Assembly (NCBI RefSeq): GCF_037176765.1
Contig: NC_090022.1
Span: forward strand, 86,625,891-86,689,890
Source: Anolis sagrei
Taxonomy: Eukaryota; Chordata; Lepidosauria; Squamata; Anolidae
DNA length: 64,000 nucleotides
Direction of reading: 5' to 3'
Shown here: one piece after another, positions 11,501 to 31,906 of the stretch
How positions within the stretch are numbered: the first letter of the stretch is position 1
Layout: the number at the start of each line of letters is the position of its first letter
Made by a program: the position numbers and the translations under genes
Notes under the pieces: model-generated
What the model saw: only the letters and a program-made list of their open reading frames with translations
Database searches by the model: none
Told to the model about the DNA's origin: nothing

Positions 11501-13291
11501 TTCTAAGTTCTGGTAGATATCAGGTATTTCATATTTCAATATCACGGGCCTTTTAAATGTGAGAAGAATTTCATCCATACGCTATTACTAGAGCTTAAAA
11601 TAACTAGGTGCATCTAATGAACTGCTTATAAGTAACAAAGAAACAGCTAAGTTCTATCACACTTATAACGTACAAAGGGGTATAACTGACTTTTAACAAC
11701 TGCTTTTATAATTGCTAGGAATGTGTTACTACTTATCCTTACTGAAGTGTACCACAAGCCAGTATCTTGCACCTTTCTGATTTGTTGAATAAGGGTAACA
11801 TGACTATGGTAGTTACTTTTGAAAAACAAATAATATTACTGTTCAGTATTGAGACTGATATCAACTGTATTTCTTTAGACTTGAAATTATAACTTTTTTG
11901 ACTATTGCAAAAAAAAGTATGTTATCCCCAAATGCTCTCTAGGGTAGGCATGGACAAACTTCGGCCTTCCGGGTTGAAATTCAAAATATTTGGAGGGCCA
12001 AAGTTGGCTCATTCCTGCCCTAGGGGATATTGTTGTCATGTTTTGGGACCTTCTGTGGGTCATTTTAGATCCAAAAGAGGCCTTTTCACTTCTGTCTTCC
12101 AGAAAGGCATCTATTAGGACAGGAGCCCCCAATAGCACAATGGGTGCCAGCAGGACTGTGGACCAAAAGGTCGGTGGTTCAGATCCGGGGAGCGGGATGA
12201 GCTCCCGTCTCTCAGGTCCAGCTTCTCATGCGGGGACATGATAGAAGCCTCCCACAGGATGGTAACACATCCAGGCATCCCCTAGGCAACGTCCTTGCAG
12301 ATGGCCAATTCTCTCACACCAGAAGCTACTTGCAGCCTCCCAAGTTGCTCCTGACATGAAAAAAAAATCTATTAGGACTGAACTGGCCCACATCAGAAAT
12401 GCTGCTCATATCCACTTGAGAGCATTTTTCTCAAAAATAATATGGAGTTGGGGCTTGGAAGCTATATTTTGTCTATCCCTTGTACCTACACAAGGTACAA
12501 AGTTGATCTTATTACAGAGTTCTATCAAACATTACAGAGCTGAATCAGGTCACTTGCCTTTTGCATTTATAAGTCTTTGGTGGTCTGTTTATAACAAATT
12601 ACTATGTGCAATCCAAGCTACTGTGCAATGCAAGTAAGTGGGCTAGACATCTAGGGAGTAAGAACACAATGTGCTGATATATTGGCAGTTTAATGCTGCT
12701 GATTGTTCCGCTTTCTGTATTTTATTATAGAGCAGCCATGACTCAGTCACATCGAGTACAAAATGCTGTGAAAATGCCACGTTGAAAAATGTGTTGACTC
12801 CTGATTTTGGAGGGCATGAGATACACGGCAAGAACAAAGATCCAGGCTCAGGAGCTTCTGGACCTTCCAAATGGGGCAAGTTCCTGTTATCAGGTAAGAG
12901 CTATAGTAGTGATGCGACATCTGCCACCCTACAAAAGAGGCAGATTTCAGTTGAAACATCTACTCTAGATGGAGAAAATGAAAAGGCGGCTCCCTTCATC
13001 GGCATCCGTTCCTGTGACTGGAATTGTCCATCGCAGCAGAATGTGGCCACTCCGTCTGTGGGAGTAGAGGTCAGCCCCACTCAGCCTTTTACTCGAAGCA
13101 GCATTGTTCCCGTGGAAAGAAACCAACAGCCCCCACCTTGGGCTAAGGCCCAGTTTCAAGAATGGAAGCTCAATAGACTGCCTGAAGAAACTACTTCCAC
13201 TCATTCTAGAAGCATTGATGCTCTCTTTAGTTCAAAAATGCCATTTGAAAACATTTTTTCCACAGGAGATGATTTTGATGATTATATTTAA
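3203..13291 (+). CDS. MRNIP: MRNIP (MRN complex-interacting protein), complete 7-exon coding sequence
   Basis: MRNIP binds the MRE11-RAD50-NBS1 complex and supports ATM signalling and DNA-end repair in the nucleus (known from the human protein). Joining 3203-3262, 6830-6889, 8859-8956, 9932-10001, 10489-10604, 11393-11489 and 12731-13291 gives 1062 bases, 353 codons plus stop; human MRNIP is about 343. The N-terminus carries a CxxC pair (C10, C13; C29, C32) resembling a small zinc ribbon, followed by VKKSKKWNCKVC and DCRRHVQKLNLLQG, all close to human. SRWTKYLDK in exon 5 and a basic TRKRKK junction between exons 5 and 6 match human SRWLKYLEK and PRKRKW. The C-terminus ends in an acidic GDDFDDYI like human GEDFDDDV. 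The middle is divergent, as is usual for this protein. All introns have GT-AG ends and frames join without a stop. The gene is tail-to-tail with SQSTM1, as in human. Confidence 0.95.
3510..3545. repeat. (ATT)n microsatellite
   Basis: About 12 units in MRNIP intron 1, next to an L2-like 3' tail. Confidence 0.9.
3722..4633 (+). mobile_element. Helitron-like nonautonomous element with doubled ends
   Basis: Begins TCTATATAAAT and ends in a hairpin plus CTAG before T. Two starts (about 3722 and 3777) and two ends occur: CAGCTAG near 4455 and again near 4633. The second end has GCCACA-GCAATG-TGTGGC, a perfect 6-bp stem, ahead of CTAG, the hallmark of Helitron 3' ends. A (CA)-rich stretch lies between the two ends. 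Confidence 0.65.
4782..5315 (+). mobile_element. Penelope-like (PLE) end with hammerhead-like core, interrupted
   Basis: CTGAGGA at 4782, stem GCCTGC/GCAGGC, then GAAACGTC at 4809-4816. The element is split by another insertion (4829-5224) and resumes at 5225, ending GACAATACA near 5311. Confidence 0.65.
4829..5224. mobile_element. Long-TIR DNA element inserted in a PLE end
   Basis: Inverted ends GGCAAAAGTATGATAGCTGG / CCAGCTATCATACTTTTGCC continue, with gaps, for over 50 bases around a GC-rich core. Flanks GAGAATGT and GGGAATGC look like an aged 8-bp target duplication, suggesting hAT. Family not recognised. Confidence 0.65.
5330..5392 (+). mobile_element. L2-like LINE 3' tip
   Basis: GTGAGTCCCCTTTGGGATGA followed by GGGATATAAAT and an (AAAT)n tail, the common reptile L2-type 3' end. 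Confidence 0.6.
5612..5694. mobile_element. Palindromic CAGGCATGGGC-type MITE, partial
   Basis: Half of the palindromic family seen whole at 26575; TTTGCCCATGCCTG end present. Confidence 0.6.
5952..6323 (+). mobile_element. Nonautonomous hAT (Charlie-like) element, copy 2
   Basis: Same family as 966-1326 with an internal (CAA)n run. Perfect 8-bp duplication TTTTAGAC at 5944-5951 and 6324-6331. Confidence 0.87.
6340..6655 (+). mobile_element. Penelope-like 3' region, copy
   Basis: About 300 bases leading into CTGAGGATGCCCGCCATAGA and GAGAGAATGCTTCTAGAACA, the shared PLE end. The hammerhead-like core is degraded (GAAACATC). Confidence 0.6.
6830..6889 (+). CDS. MRNIP: MRNIP coding exon 2
   Basis: Acceptor TTTCTTAG, donor GTAGGT; 20 codons beginning VKKSKKWNCKVC with the second CxxC. 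Phase 0 at both ends. Confidence 0.94.
7195..7715 (+). mobile_element. Penelope-like element 3' end with GIY-YIG remnant
   Basis: The open stretch near 7212 encodes NILFENTEMLDHSN and VRLHREAIEIHKHVDNF; the REAIEI motif is characteristic of the C-terminal GIY-YIG endonuclease of Penelope-like elements. It runs downstream into the CTGAGGA...GAAACGTC end at 7612-7650. This ties the window's short end-only copies to PLEs. Confidence 0.68.
7722..8029 (+). mobile_element. Tigger/mariner-like MITE
   Basis: Ends CAGGTTGAGCATCCCTTATC and GATAAGGGATACTCAACCT are inverted; TA precedes the left end. Confidence 0.65.
8171..8214. repeat. (AAT)n microsatellite
   Basis: About 14 units in MRNIP intron 2. 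Confidence 0.93.
8475..8594 (+). repeat. L2-like 3' tip with (TAGA)n microsatellite tail
   Basis: CCGCCTTGAGTCCCCTACGG and GGGTATAAATACAGTAAA run into about 16 TAGA units (8531-8594): a LINE tail expanded into a microsatellite. Confidence 0.8.
8859..8956 (+). CDS. MRNIP: MRNIP coding exon 3
   Basis: Acceptor CCACTTCAG, donor GTATGG. Encodes VFGQGSGSDCRRHVQKLN, strongly conserved with human YGEGSGADCRRHVQKLN. Leaves two bases for the next codon. Confidence 0.94.
9130..9240 (+). mobile_element. PLE end, fragment
   Basis: AGGCCAGCCATAGGTGCAAG, then GAAACATCAGGAGAG and ACATGGCCATACAGCCCG: the same PLE end, diverged. Confidence 0.55.
9711..9852. mobile_element. Palindromic GGGCCCTTCCACAC-type MITE
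   Basis: Inverted halves CCTTTTCCACACA..TGTGTGGAAGGGCC around TTCAAAGCAGATA. One of at least eight copies in the window. Confidence 0.7.
9932..10001 (+). CDS. MRNIP: MRNIP coding exon 4
   Basis: Acceptor AG at 9930-9931; the alternative AG two bases later meets a stop within a few codons, so it is rejected. Encodes DIEEPTEMSDENTANF and ends in QQ before GTAAAC. Acidic, poorly conserved stretch. Confidence 0.88.
10270..10353 (+). repeat. L2-like 3' tip with (GTT)n tail
   Basis: GCTGCCCTGAGTCTCTTCCG and GGGTATAAAAATGAA then (GTT)8, in MRNIP intron 4. Confidence 0.7.
10489..10604 (+). CDS. MRNIP: MRNIP coding exon 5
   Basis: Acceptor CTCTGCAG. Encodes TTSRWTKYLDKRCEEQ and a glutamate-rich run. 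Two donors are possible: the GT at 10591 would put a TAA two codons into exon 6, whereas the GT at 10605 leaves two bases and reads on as TRKRKK, matching human, so 10604 is taken as the end. Confidence 0.88.
10625..11000 (+). mobile_element. LINE ORF 3' fragment, copy 2, plus L2-like tip
   Basis: Sense-strand counterpart of 2430-2840 (GTGCAGTGCCTAAAGACCTT, ATTGATGCTGACAAAATTAC), starting just after the MRNIP exon 5 donor. Followed at about 10916 by an antisense L2-type tip (TTTATACCCCGCTTTTCTCC). Confidence 0.6.
11184..11318. mobile_element. Short palindromic hAT MITE (CAGTGGTTCTCAACCTG family)
   Basis: CAGTGGTTCTCAACCTGTGA and GTTGAGAACCACTG ends around a self-complementary core. No clear target duplication at this copy. 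Confidence 0.8.
11393..11489 (+). CDS. MRNIP: MRNIP coding exon 6
   Basis: Acceptor CTCCTAG, donor GTATGG. Starts with the basic KRKK stretch, a likely nuclear localisation signal, then ends NVEWFQE. Phase 0 at its end. Confidence 0.87.
12121..12367 (+). mobile_element. tRNA-derived squamate SINE (type A)
   Basis: Box-B-like GGTTCAGATCCGGGG and a 3' end GTTGCTCCTGACATGAAAAA. Perfect 11-bp flanking duplication TCTATTAGGAC at 12110-12120 and 12368-12378, so a complete, rather recent insertion in MRNIP intron 6. Confidence 0.85.
12731..13291 (+). CDS. MRNIP: MRNIP coding exon 7 with stop
   Basis: Acceptor TTATTATAG. 186 codons, mostly low-conservation Ser/Pro-rich sequence, ending SRSIDALFSSKMPFENIF then GDDFDDYI and TAA at 13289. 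The Phe-Asp-Asp terminus is the family hallmark. Confidence 0.93.
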   Translation, partial: SSHDSVTSSTKCCENATLKNVLTPDFGGHEIHGKNKDPGSGASGPSKWGKFLLSGKSYSSDATSATLQKRQISVETSTLDGENEKAAPFIGIRSCDWNCPSQQNVATPSVGVEVSPTQPFTRSSIVPVERNQQPPPWAKAQFQEWKLNRLPEETTSTHSRSIDALFSSKMPFENIFSTGDDFDDYI

Positions 13292-13400
13292 AGTTCTTTT
13301 TTCCTTTTACATTTGGATGTGTTATTTTCTGCTTTGATTTGGATTGGAGGACTTTTAAACACTGAATTCACATAGATGACAACAAACTTTGTGCTGTATA

Positions 13401-13406
13401 TAATAA
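13401..13406 (+). terminator. MRNIP: MRNIP poly(A) signal AATAAA
   Basis: AATAAA 110 bases after the stop codon, the first canonical signal. It predicts a 3' UTR of about 130 bases. Confidence 0.75.
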
Positions 13407-13823
13407 AAGGCTCTGAACTTTTGGAACTTCAGCTTTTGTCTTCACCATGTTGGTGCCATTTGGCATTAATAGAGGCATTAATAGAGGGACTTGTTTTCTA
13501 TGATATACCCAAGGTGTATTCATTATATTGCATAAGAAGGGTTTATAGAAATTTTGAAATCACTTCTAGATATACTATGTTACTAAACCCCTTGATTTTC
13601 AGTCATGCTGCAAATAATATATTATCTTTTTTTTCACACATATTTACTGTAAATTATTTCATTCAGGCTGTATTTCCAAAGATGGCATCAGCAAAACTAC
13701 CTTATAGATTCCTTGCCTTTAAAATGTATGGCATTCATGGCCCACTATAGGTTGACAGATAACTCAAAGGCATAGTTGCATACACAACAGTGTTAAGAAG
13801 TGCAATGGTGGTTCATGAGATGT

Positions 13824-14037
13824 ATTGTCGAAGGCTTTCATGGCTGGAATCACTCAGTTCTTGTGGGTTTTTTCGGGCTATATGGCCATGTTCTAGAGGC
13901 ATTTCTCCTGATGTTTCGCCTGCATCTATGGCAAGCATCCTCACCTCTGAGGATGCTTGCCATAGATGCAGGCGAAACGTCAGGAGAAATGCCTCTAGAA
14001 CATGGCCATATAGCCCGAAAAAACTCACAAGAACATA
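13824..14037. mobile_element. Head-to-head PLE-end palindrome with 16-bp target duplication
   Basis: The left half reads inward as TTGTCGAAGGCTTTCATGGC to CATCCTCA; the right half is its inverted copy from CCTCTGAGGATGCTTGCCAT outward. The unit is flanked by GTGGTTCATGAGATGT at 13808-13823 and 14038-14053. It lies between the poly(A) signals of MRNIP and SQSTM1. Confidence 0.8.
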
Positions 14038-14073
14038 GTGGTTCATGAGATGTTGGAAACAGTCCTTGGGACG

Positions 14074-14208
14074 TTGTCGAAGGCTTTCATGAGCACAATC
14101 ACTGGGTTGTTCTGAATTTTCTGGCCTGTATGGCCATGTTTCAGAAGCATTCTCTCCTGACGTTTCACCCACATCTATGGCAGGCATCCTCAGAGGTTGA
14201 GAGGTCTC
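14074..14208 (-). mobile_element. Single PLE end with 14-bp target duplication
   Basis: TTGTCGAAGGCTTTCATGAG to CATCCTCAGAGGTTGAGAGG; flanks CAGTCCTTGGGACG and CAGTCCTTGGGATG differ by one base. Confidence 0.75.
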
Positions 14209-14398
14209 CAGTCCTTGGGATGCTAGAGTAACTGAGTGAATATAGTGAATGCATGTTTCCTAATGTTTTGTTTTTGTTTTTTGCCATTTCTGTAACTGCT
14301 ATTTAAGCCCTGCCTGGGGCACAGTGCTAGTAAACTGACTACATGTTTAAAATACCCAAAATAAGAAGATACAGAAATGTAAGCTGGAAAAGTCAGTA

Positions 14399-14404
14399 TT
14401 TATT
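14399..14404 (-). terminator. SQSTM1: SQSTM1 poly(A) signal (AATAAA on minus)
   Basis: TTTATT on the plus strand, 131 bases beyond the stop codon; the first canonical signal. MRNIP and SQSTM1 transcripts would end about 0.95 kb apart without overlap. Confidence 0.7.
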
Positions 14405-14534
14405 CTTAATTTTATGAACTGAGAATATTGAGATACAGTCAGATCATTAAGGACAGGGAAGCAGATATAAAAAGAGGCTATTGGGAAGACGCAGCTTCAA
14501 CAATATGCTTCAGGCGTGATGAGTTGCCCAGGTG

Positions 14535-26251
<11,717 letters not shown>

Positions 26252-26480
26252 GGCGCAGCAGGAATTCCTCCGGACCGGCTTTCTCTCTGCCCTGGGCTCC
26301 AGCGGGGACTGCCTCTGCGCCTTGCCGCCCGCCCCGCGGCTCCTCTTATAGGCGGGCAGCGGAGGGGCGGGCGGAGGCTGGGAAAGCCCCTGCCTGGGGA
26401 GGACGGGCCAAGGAACAGGCAGGGAAGGAGGGAGAGAGAGAGGGAGGGAGGGAGGGTGACGCAAGGCCAAGTGGAGAGAC
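26252..26480 (-). promoter_or_regulatory. SQSTM1: SQSTM1 proximal promoter
   Basis: GC-rich CpG-containing sequence. Reading the minus strand, a TATAAG element lies at 26344-26349, about 95 bases before the ATG, which would place a start near 26315. A CRE/C/EBP-like TTGCGTCA lies near 26456-26463. Start site and factor use are inferred. Confidence 0.55.
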
Positions 26481-26574
26481 ATCACGCCACTGAAGAGCCT
26501 GGCAGTTTCCAGAAAGAGAGTTTGGTTTGTTTTTGTTTGCAAAAGGGAGGGAGGAGGCAGAGCCCCTTCTACAC

Positions 26575-26713
26575 CAGGCATGGGCCAGCTTGGGCCTTCC
26601 TCCAGGTGTTTTGGACTTCAACTCCCACAATTCCTAACAGCCTACCGGCTGTTAGGAATTGTGGGAGTTGAAGTCCAAAACACCTGGAGGAAGGCCCAAG
26701 TTGGCCCATGCCG
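26575..26713. mobile_element. Near-perfect palindromic MITE upstream of SQSTM1
   Basis: CAGGCATGGGCCAGCTTGGG and its complement flank CTACCGGCTGTTAGG; arms of about 65 bases are almost identical. It lies between the proximal promoter and the ARE-like site. Confidence 0.8.
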
Positions 26714-27249
26714 AAAATGAAGAATGACAATGTATCAACAACAAGGAAGGAGGTGGAAACATAGAAACGCGTGGCCTGGGCTTGGGAAAGGGGGTTGAAA
26801 GCCCCCTTGTCAGCGTTACTCAGCACCTTCTAGTTCTCCAAGCCCTGCGGGGGAAACAAGGGCGAACTTTGCCCTGCCGCCTCCCTGGAGCCTCCCGAGG
26901 CAGGCGCCGCCTCTTTTTGTCCAATTGCTGACTCACTGCGCCTTGCTTCCAGTGAAAAGGTAGGTAGGCCTCAAAAGGCACCTGGCTGCCCTGCCTGGCC
27001 CCACCTTTCCCTTCAGGTGTCGGGCCCAGAAGGGCAGAAGGGTCCCAGGACTCACCAGCCCCTCCTGAATCACACCCAGGTGGGCAAAACTGGCCCCAAA
27101 CTGCATCAGGACACATCAACACTGACCATTTAGTGCTGTTTCAAACCAGTATTGATGAAAACAGTTTCACTGTGCAAGTGTTTACATAGGAACCAGATGG
27201 AGACCAGGATGTTTTGAGACCAGGATTCGTTTATGTTTTGTATACACCA
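26714..27249. other. Distal upstream region of SQSTM1
   Basis: Moderately GC-rich, holds the ARE-like site; otherwise unassigned. Confidence 0.5.
26925..26939 (-). promoter_or_regulatory. SQSTM1: NF-E2/ARE-type site upstream of SQSTM1
   Basis: The plus strand reads TTGCTGACTCACTGC, which fits the NF-E2 consensus TGCTGASTCAY. The minus strand reads TGAGTCAGCA, an antioxidant-response core. It is about 0.68 kb upstream of the ATG. The human gene is a known NRF2 target through an ARE farther upstream. Confidence 0.5.
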
Positions 27250-27960
27250 TATTTATTTATTTATTTATTTATGTATTGTATTTGTATACCACCCTTCTCA
27301 GCCAATCGGCGACTCAAGGAGGTTTCCAACAAATCAGTACATATAAAAACATAATACAGATAAAAACATTAAACAATATAAATAACCACAAAAGCAATAA
27401 AAATCATTAGCGTCTCATTATTATCAAGCATTGTCCAGTTCCATTGTCAAATCTTTCCTATATTAGCTACTCTGCATTTGTAAACTCTTGCTCGAACAGC
27501 CATGTTTTAACTTGCCTCTGAAACGTTAAGAGGGAGGAAGCAGATCTAATCTCCATAGGGAGGGTGTTCCATAGCCAAGGGGCCACCACTGAGAAGGCCC
27601 TGTCTCTCATCCCCGCCAAATGTACTATAGACGAAGGCGGGACCGAGAGCAATCTTAGAGTCCCCAGACGATCTTAGAGTCCCCAATGATTCGTAAGGGG
27701 AGACACGTTCGGACAGGTAAGTTGAGCCAGAACCGTTTAGGGCTTTATAGGCCAAAGCCAGCACTTTGAGTTGGGCCTGGTAGCAAACCGGCAGCTAGTG
27801 GAGCTGGCGCAACAAGAGGGTTGCATGCTTCCTGAGCGCCTTTCCTGTTAGCAACCTGGCTGCTGTTTGTTGGGCTAGTTGAAGCTTCCAGACCATCTTC
27901 AAAGGCAACCCCACGTAGAGAGCATTGCAGTAGTCTACATGGGATGTATAGACTACTGTA
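27250..27960 (-). mobile_element. L2-like LINE 3' region
   Basis: The minus strand encodes FSVVAPWLWNTLPMEIRSAS and LLTFQRQVKTWLFEQ, the C-terminus of L2-type ORF2, followed by its untranslated region and a (TTTA)n tail at 27252-27275. Confidence 0.75.
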
Positions 27961-27972
27961 TATACACATAAG

Positions 27973-28266
27973 GTAAAGGTAAAGCTTTCCCTTGACATTA
28001 AGTTGAATCATGTCTGCTTCTGGAGGTTACAGCTCATCTCCATTTCTAAGTAGAAGAGCCAGTATTATCCCTAGACGCCTCCAAGGTCTGTGGCCAGCAT
28101 GACTGCATGGAGTGCCATTAACTTCCCTTATCTATTGATCTACTCACATTTGCATGTTTTCGAACTGCTAGGTTGGCAGAAACTGGGCCCAGCTCCCTGG
28201 ATTCGAACCACCAACCTTTCAATCAGCAAGTTTAGCAGCTCAGCAGTTTAACCTGCTGCCCCACTG
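27973..28266 (-). mobile_element. tRNA-derived squamate SINE (type B)
   Basis: Reverse copy: GGATTCGAACCACCAACC near 28198-28215 is the antisense B box, followed by GCAGTTTAACCTGCTGCCCC. Confidence 0.78.
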
Positions 28267-28344
28267 ATGTTTCCCAGAAGTAATATTATTTACATGTCTG
28301 AGTATGGATACAAACCCTTGTTTCCAGAATCAGTCCAATGATAT

Positions 28345-28677
28345 TTTTTTCCATCTCAGGGGCAACTTGAGAAACTTCAAGTTGCTTATGGTGTGAGAGA
28401 ATTGGCCATCTGCAAGAACGTTGCCCAGGGAATACCCGGATGTGTTACCATCCTGTGGAAGGGCTCTTATGTCACCACATTGGAAGCTGGATCTGACAGG
28501 CAGGAGCTCACTCTGCTCCCCAGCCCAAATGTGGGAGGCTTCTTTCATGTCCCTGCATGGAAAGCTGGAGCTAACAGATGGGAGCTCACTCCACTGCCCA
28601 GATTCAAACCGCCAACCTTTTGGTCCGCAGTTCTGCTGGCATAAGGATTCAACCCATTGCCCCACTGGGGACTCCTA
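28345..28677 (-). mobile_element. tRNA-derived squamate SINE (type A)
   Basis: Antisense copy with an internal partial duplication (GGGAGCTCACTCCACTGCCC repeated in similar form), ending ATTGCCCCACTGGGGACTCC. Confidence 0.75.
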
Positions 28678-28944
28678 GTCAAATTTCAAAACCATTACAC
28701 ACACTGGCTCATAGAAGATCATTAGTTACCTGCTGTCCTGTTACCTGGATAGAGTTCCCTTTCGAACACATGAACTTTGTCCATTCTCTTTCCAGAGGTT
28801 TCTGAACTCCAAAACGATAAGTTTGCTGTTTGTTATATTATCTGCTGAAGCCTGCCAAAGGGGAACGAACCCAGTTGAGAAGGAGCCCAGAGTCATACTC
28901 CAACCCTCAAATCACTTCATTATGGTGGCTCAGGATGACCGTTG

Positions 28945-29286
28945 CAGGCAGCCCCCAAGTCACAAACATCTAAATTTCAAACAACTCATAGTTAAGAATG
29001 GAGGTGAGACAATAGGAAGTGAGAGGAATCTGCCCGTCAGGAAGGAAATTCACTCCCGAAAGAGTTATCAGGGGGAAAATTGGTATCCACAGAAGCTTTC
29101 TCACCAATCCTTGTTTCCACAGCATACCGGAGGTTTTGAAAGCCAATTATCACAGTGACAGAAAGTGTGGTAAACTCAGAACAGGGGCACAGACAGCAAA
29201 ACAAACACCATTTAGCTGTTCCATAGAAATTCAACTTAAGAACAAACCTACAGAACGTATCCTGTCTGTAACTTGGGGGCTGCCTG
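28945..29286. mobile_element. Mariner-like MITE (CAGGCAGTCCCCAAGTTAC family)
   Basis: Inverted ends CAGGCAGCCCCCAAGTCAC and GTAACTTGGGGGCTGCCTG, TA on the right. Related copies at 31388 and 31907. Confidence 0.75.
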
Positions 29287-29624
29287 TATGAAGTTACAGT
29301 CCATGCCCCCTGATAAGGAAGTACGCTTTGTTAGAAGCAACCAGGTTCATTTCTGTGTATATACATATGATATTTATACACATATATTCGATATATGTAT
29401 TTGTGTGTGTGTATACACACACCCAGTTAACAACTACATAAATAAAGGAATTTAATGGGAGGAAAGATTGTTAGGAAGGTATTAAATTAAAATGATGAAT
29501 AGGTGATTCTGTTGGATGTCCTCATATCATCAATAGAAGCTCACACAGGCCAACCTATGTACAAAGGTGGAAAAATTCAGATCACTGATCTTCTATATGT
29601 ACATTGTACAGTATATGTACATAT

Positions 29625-29760
29625 CAGTGATTCTCAACCTGTGGGTCCCCAGATGTTTTTGGCCTTCAACTCCCAGAAATCCCAATAGCTGGTAAATTGG
29701 CTGGGATTTCTGGGAGTTTTAGGCCAAAACACCCGGGAACCCACAGGTTGAGAAGCACTA
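29625..29760. mobile_element. Short palindromic hAT MITE
   Basis: CAGTGATTCTCAACCTGTGG...CCACAGGTTGAGAAGCACTA. Confidence 0.75.
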
Positions 29761-31387
29761 TACTATATGATCCCCAATGTATTCATTCTTTCAAAGTTTT
29801 GGTAAGAGGTGCTGATAATTTTACATTGCATTCTACTCTGAAATTGAAATAGGCTGAAAATAAATATTCAATTCAAAGATATTAAGTAATTATAAATGAT
29901 TACACAACCATTCTTTCAGTTCAGTGAGTTCTGCTTCTAAGAAAACATGCGTAGATGTAACAGGAACAAATAGAGCAAGCCATCATCTTTAGCGAGCCAT
30001 AGAGCAGGAGTTGCAAATGAGTGGATTAATGCACATTTGCTTACTGTTCCAAATGGCAGTATTATATTTTTAGAAATAAGATCGGGCACACCTGGGAATG
30101 ATTTGTCTTTTGGACCCCCTCTAGCAGCTGACATTTGATGTTGATACTAAGGGGGTTTTTTTAGACCTGTTTGCAAAAATAAAACAACAACATATTGTAG
30201 GAAGAGACATTTATATGTTGCCTTAATGGAGATTCCTTTTGTTTTCATGTATTGTAAGTCTTTGTTAGCTGAATCTAATCTGTGTGTTCTTCTGGACATG
30301 CTCTTCTAAAACCGAACCAGATGGCAGTGAAAACATTACTGACATTAGCTATGACATTTTGCAGACTGTGCGTTGCTCAGATACAGTTGGCCTGCATCTC
30401 AAGATGGTTTGAAAGAGATGTAGCTCACAAAAGATGCTGCCTGAACCCTTGGGGAAACTGAAAGCTGATAATGAGGAGGCCAGGTTTCTATTTCATGCTG
30501 ATGGCCTTCTTCTTTTCTTTTATTCCTTAGCAATACAGGGACATTACTGGCACTTTGGGTGATGTGCAGTCTATAGTCATTCTATGCAGTGCTGAGCCAG
30601 TTTGGAATCCTGGGTTTTGCAGTTTTACGAGGTCTTTAGTCTTCCAACATTGAAATCACAATACCATGCGAGCTCTTAGAATTCCAGTATTTATTTATTT
30701 AACACCAAAAGCATTGCATACATAAGTTTAAAACTGATAAAAATAGAAGGAGCACAAGTGACTACATAATTTTTGATCAAAACTGGGCAGTAACGACCGT
30801 ATTGTCTGTAGCTTTAAACAATTCTTCCTCTGTGCGTGAGGCAGGGCATTGTGGACAAGCATATAAATGCAGAATTGTTTGGTCTGCTCCACAGTCGCAC
30901 AAGGTGGAAGAATCTTTTAGGTAGTTCCATTTTGCCAGGTTGTCTTTTGATCTGCCCACTCCACTTCTAAGTCCATTCAGGGACTTCCAAGTTCACCATT
31001 TTTGATTTGCCCTCCTTTCTTGATTTGCCCTCAGGTGGCATAAGAAGAAAGGGTTTTTTTTTTTCTTTTCACCTGTGTTTGTTTTAATGACATCATTCTC
31101 TTTCCAGAGGTTTCTGAAGTGAAAAACAAACAAAACAAAGGGTTGCTGTTTGTCATATTCTCTGCTGGAGGCTGATAATAGGAAACTCACTCAGCTGTGA
31201 ATGACTCAGCCCAGGACCCGTGATTACTTGCCTTTTCCTCTCACTTCCTCTTTTCTCCTCCGCCTAGTAAGAAAACCTCACCAGTACCTGCAGAGTCATT
31301 CCAGCATACTTTAAAGACCATTTTGAAGGTAGAACATTGAGAGGTTTGCAATTATGTAGAAATTATCTGCAATAGCAAGTGCTATAC
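29761..31387. other. Intergenic, unassigned
   Basis: No gene seen. A minus-strand stretch near 30777-30959 codes DSSTLCDCGADQTILHLYAC, resembling the Cys/His tail often found after LINE reverse transcriptase/RNase H regions; treated as a LINE scrap. Confidence 0.45.
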
Positions 31388-31720
31388 AGCCAATCCCCAA
31401 GTTACAAACAAGATAGGTTCTGTAGGTTTGTTCTTAAGTTGAATTTGTATATAAAGTCAGAACAGATACATTTTAAGTATACCTCCTGCCAGTTTTGGAT
31501 ATAATAGGGAACGGTTAATACCCTGGTGGTGTTTGTTTGCTGTTTGTTCTCCTATTCAGAAGATTTCTGTCCTTGTAATTCAAAATCCAATTACCTTGTA
31601 CCAGTAATTGGATTTTGAACATTTTGGCTTGTTGTGGAAACAAGGAATGGTGACAAAGCTTCCTTTTCCCATAATTACTCTTACAGGAGTGAATTTCTCT
31701 CAGGGAGGAAGGGAGCAAGA
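31388..31720. mobile_element. Mariner-like MITE, one end
   Basis: Starts CAGCCAATCCCCAAGTTAC; interior matches the 28945 family in reverse; far end decayed. Confidence 0.6.
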
Positions 31721-31906
31721 GAGGAGAAAACAAAGAAAAATCACACATCACCCTTACTTGTGGGAAAATTACAGTAAATCAACTTTACGGAAATACATTT
31801 CATCCGCAAGCCTATTATTTACTTAGTAATGAGGTCCACTCAATTTTATGGTGGTTCCATATAGATATATGTGAGGCATTGGCTGGAGACTAGAACAAAG
31901 AGAATA

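Noticed and set aside
26455-26465. GTGACGCAAGG as a second antioxidant-response element
   Set aside because: Spacing does not fit TGACnnnGC; it is closer to a CRE/C/EBP half-site pair and is noted only as such.
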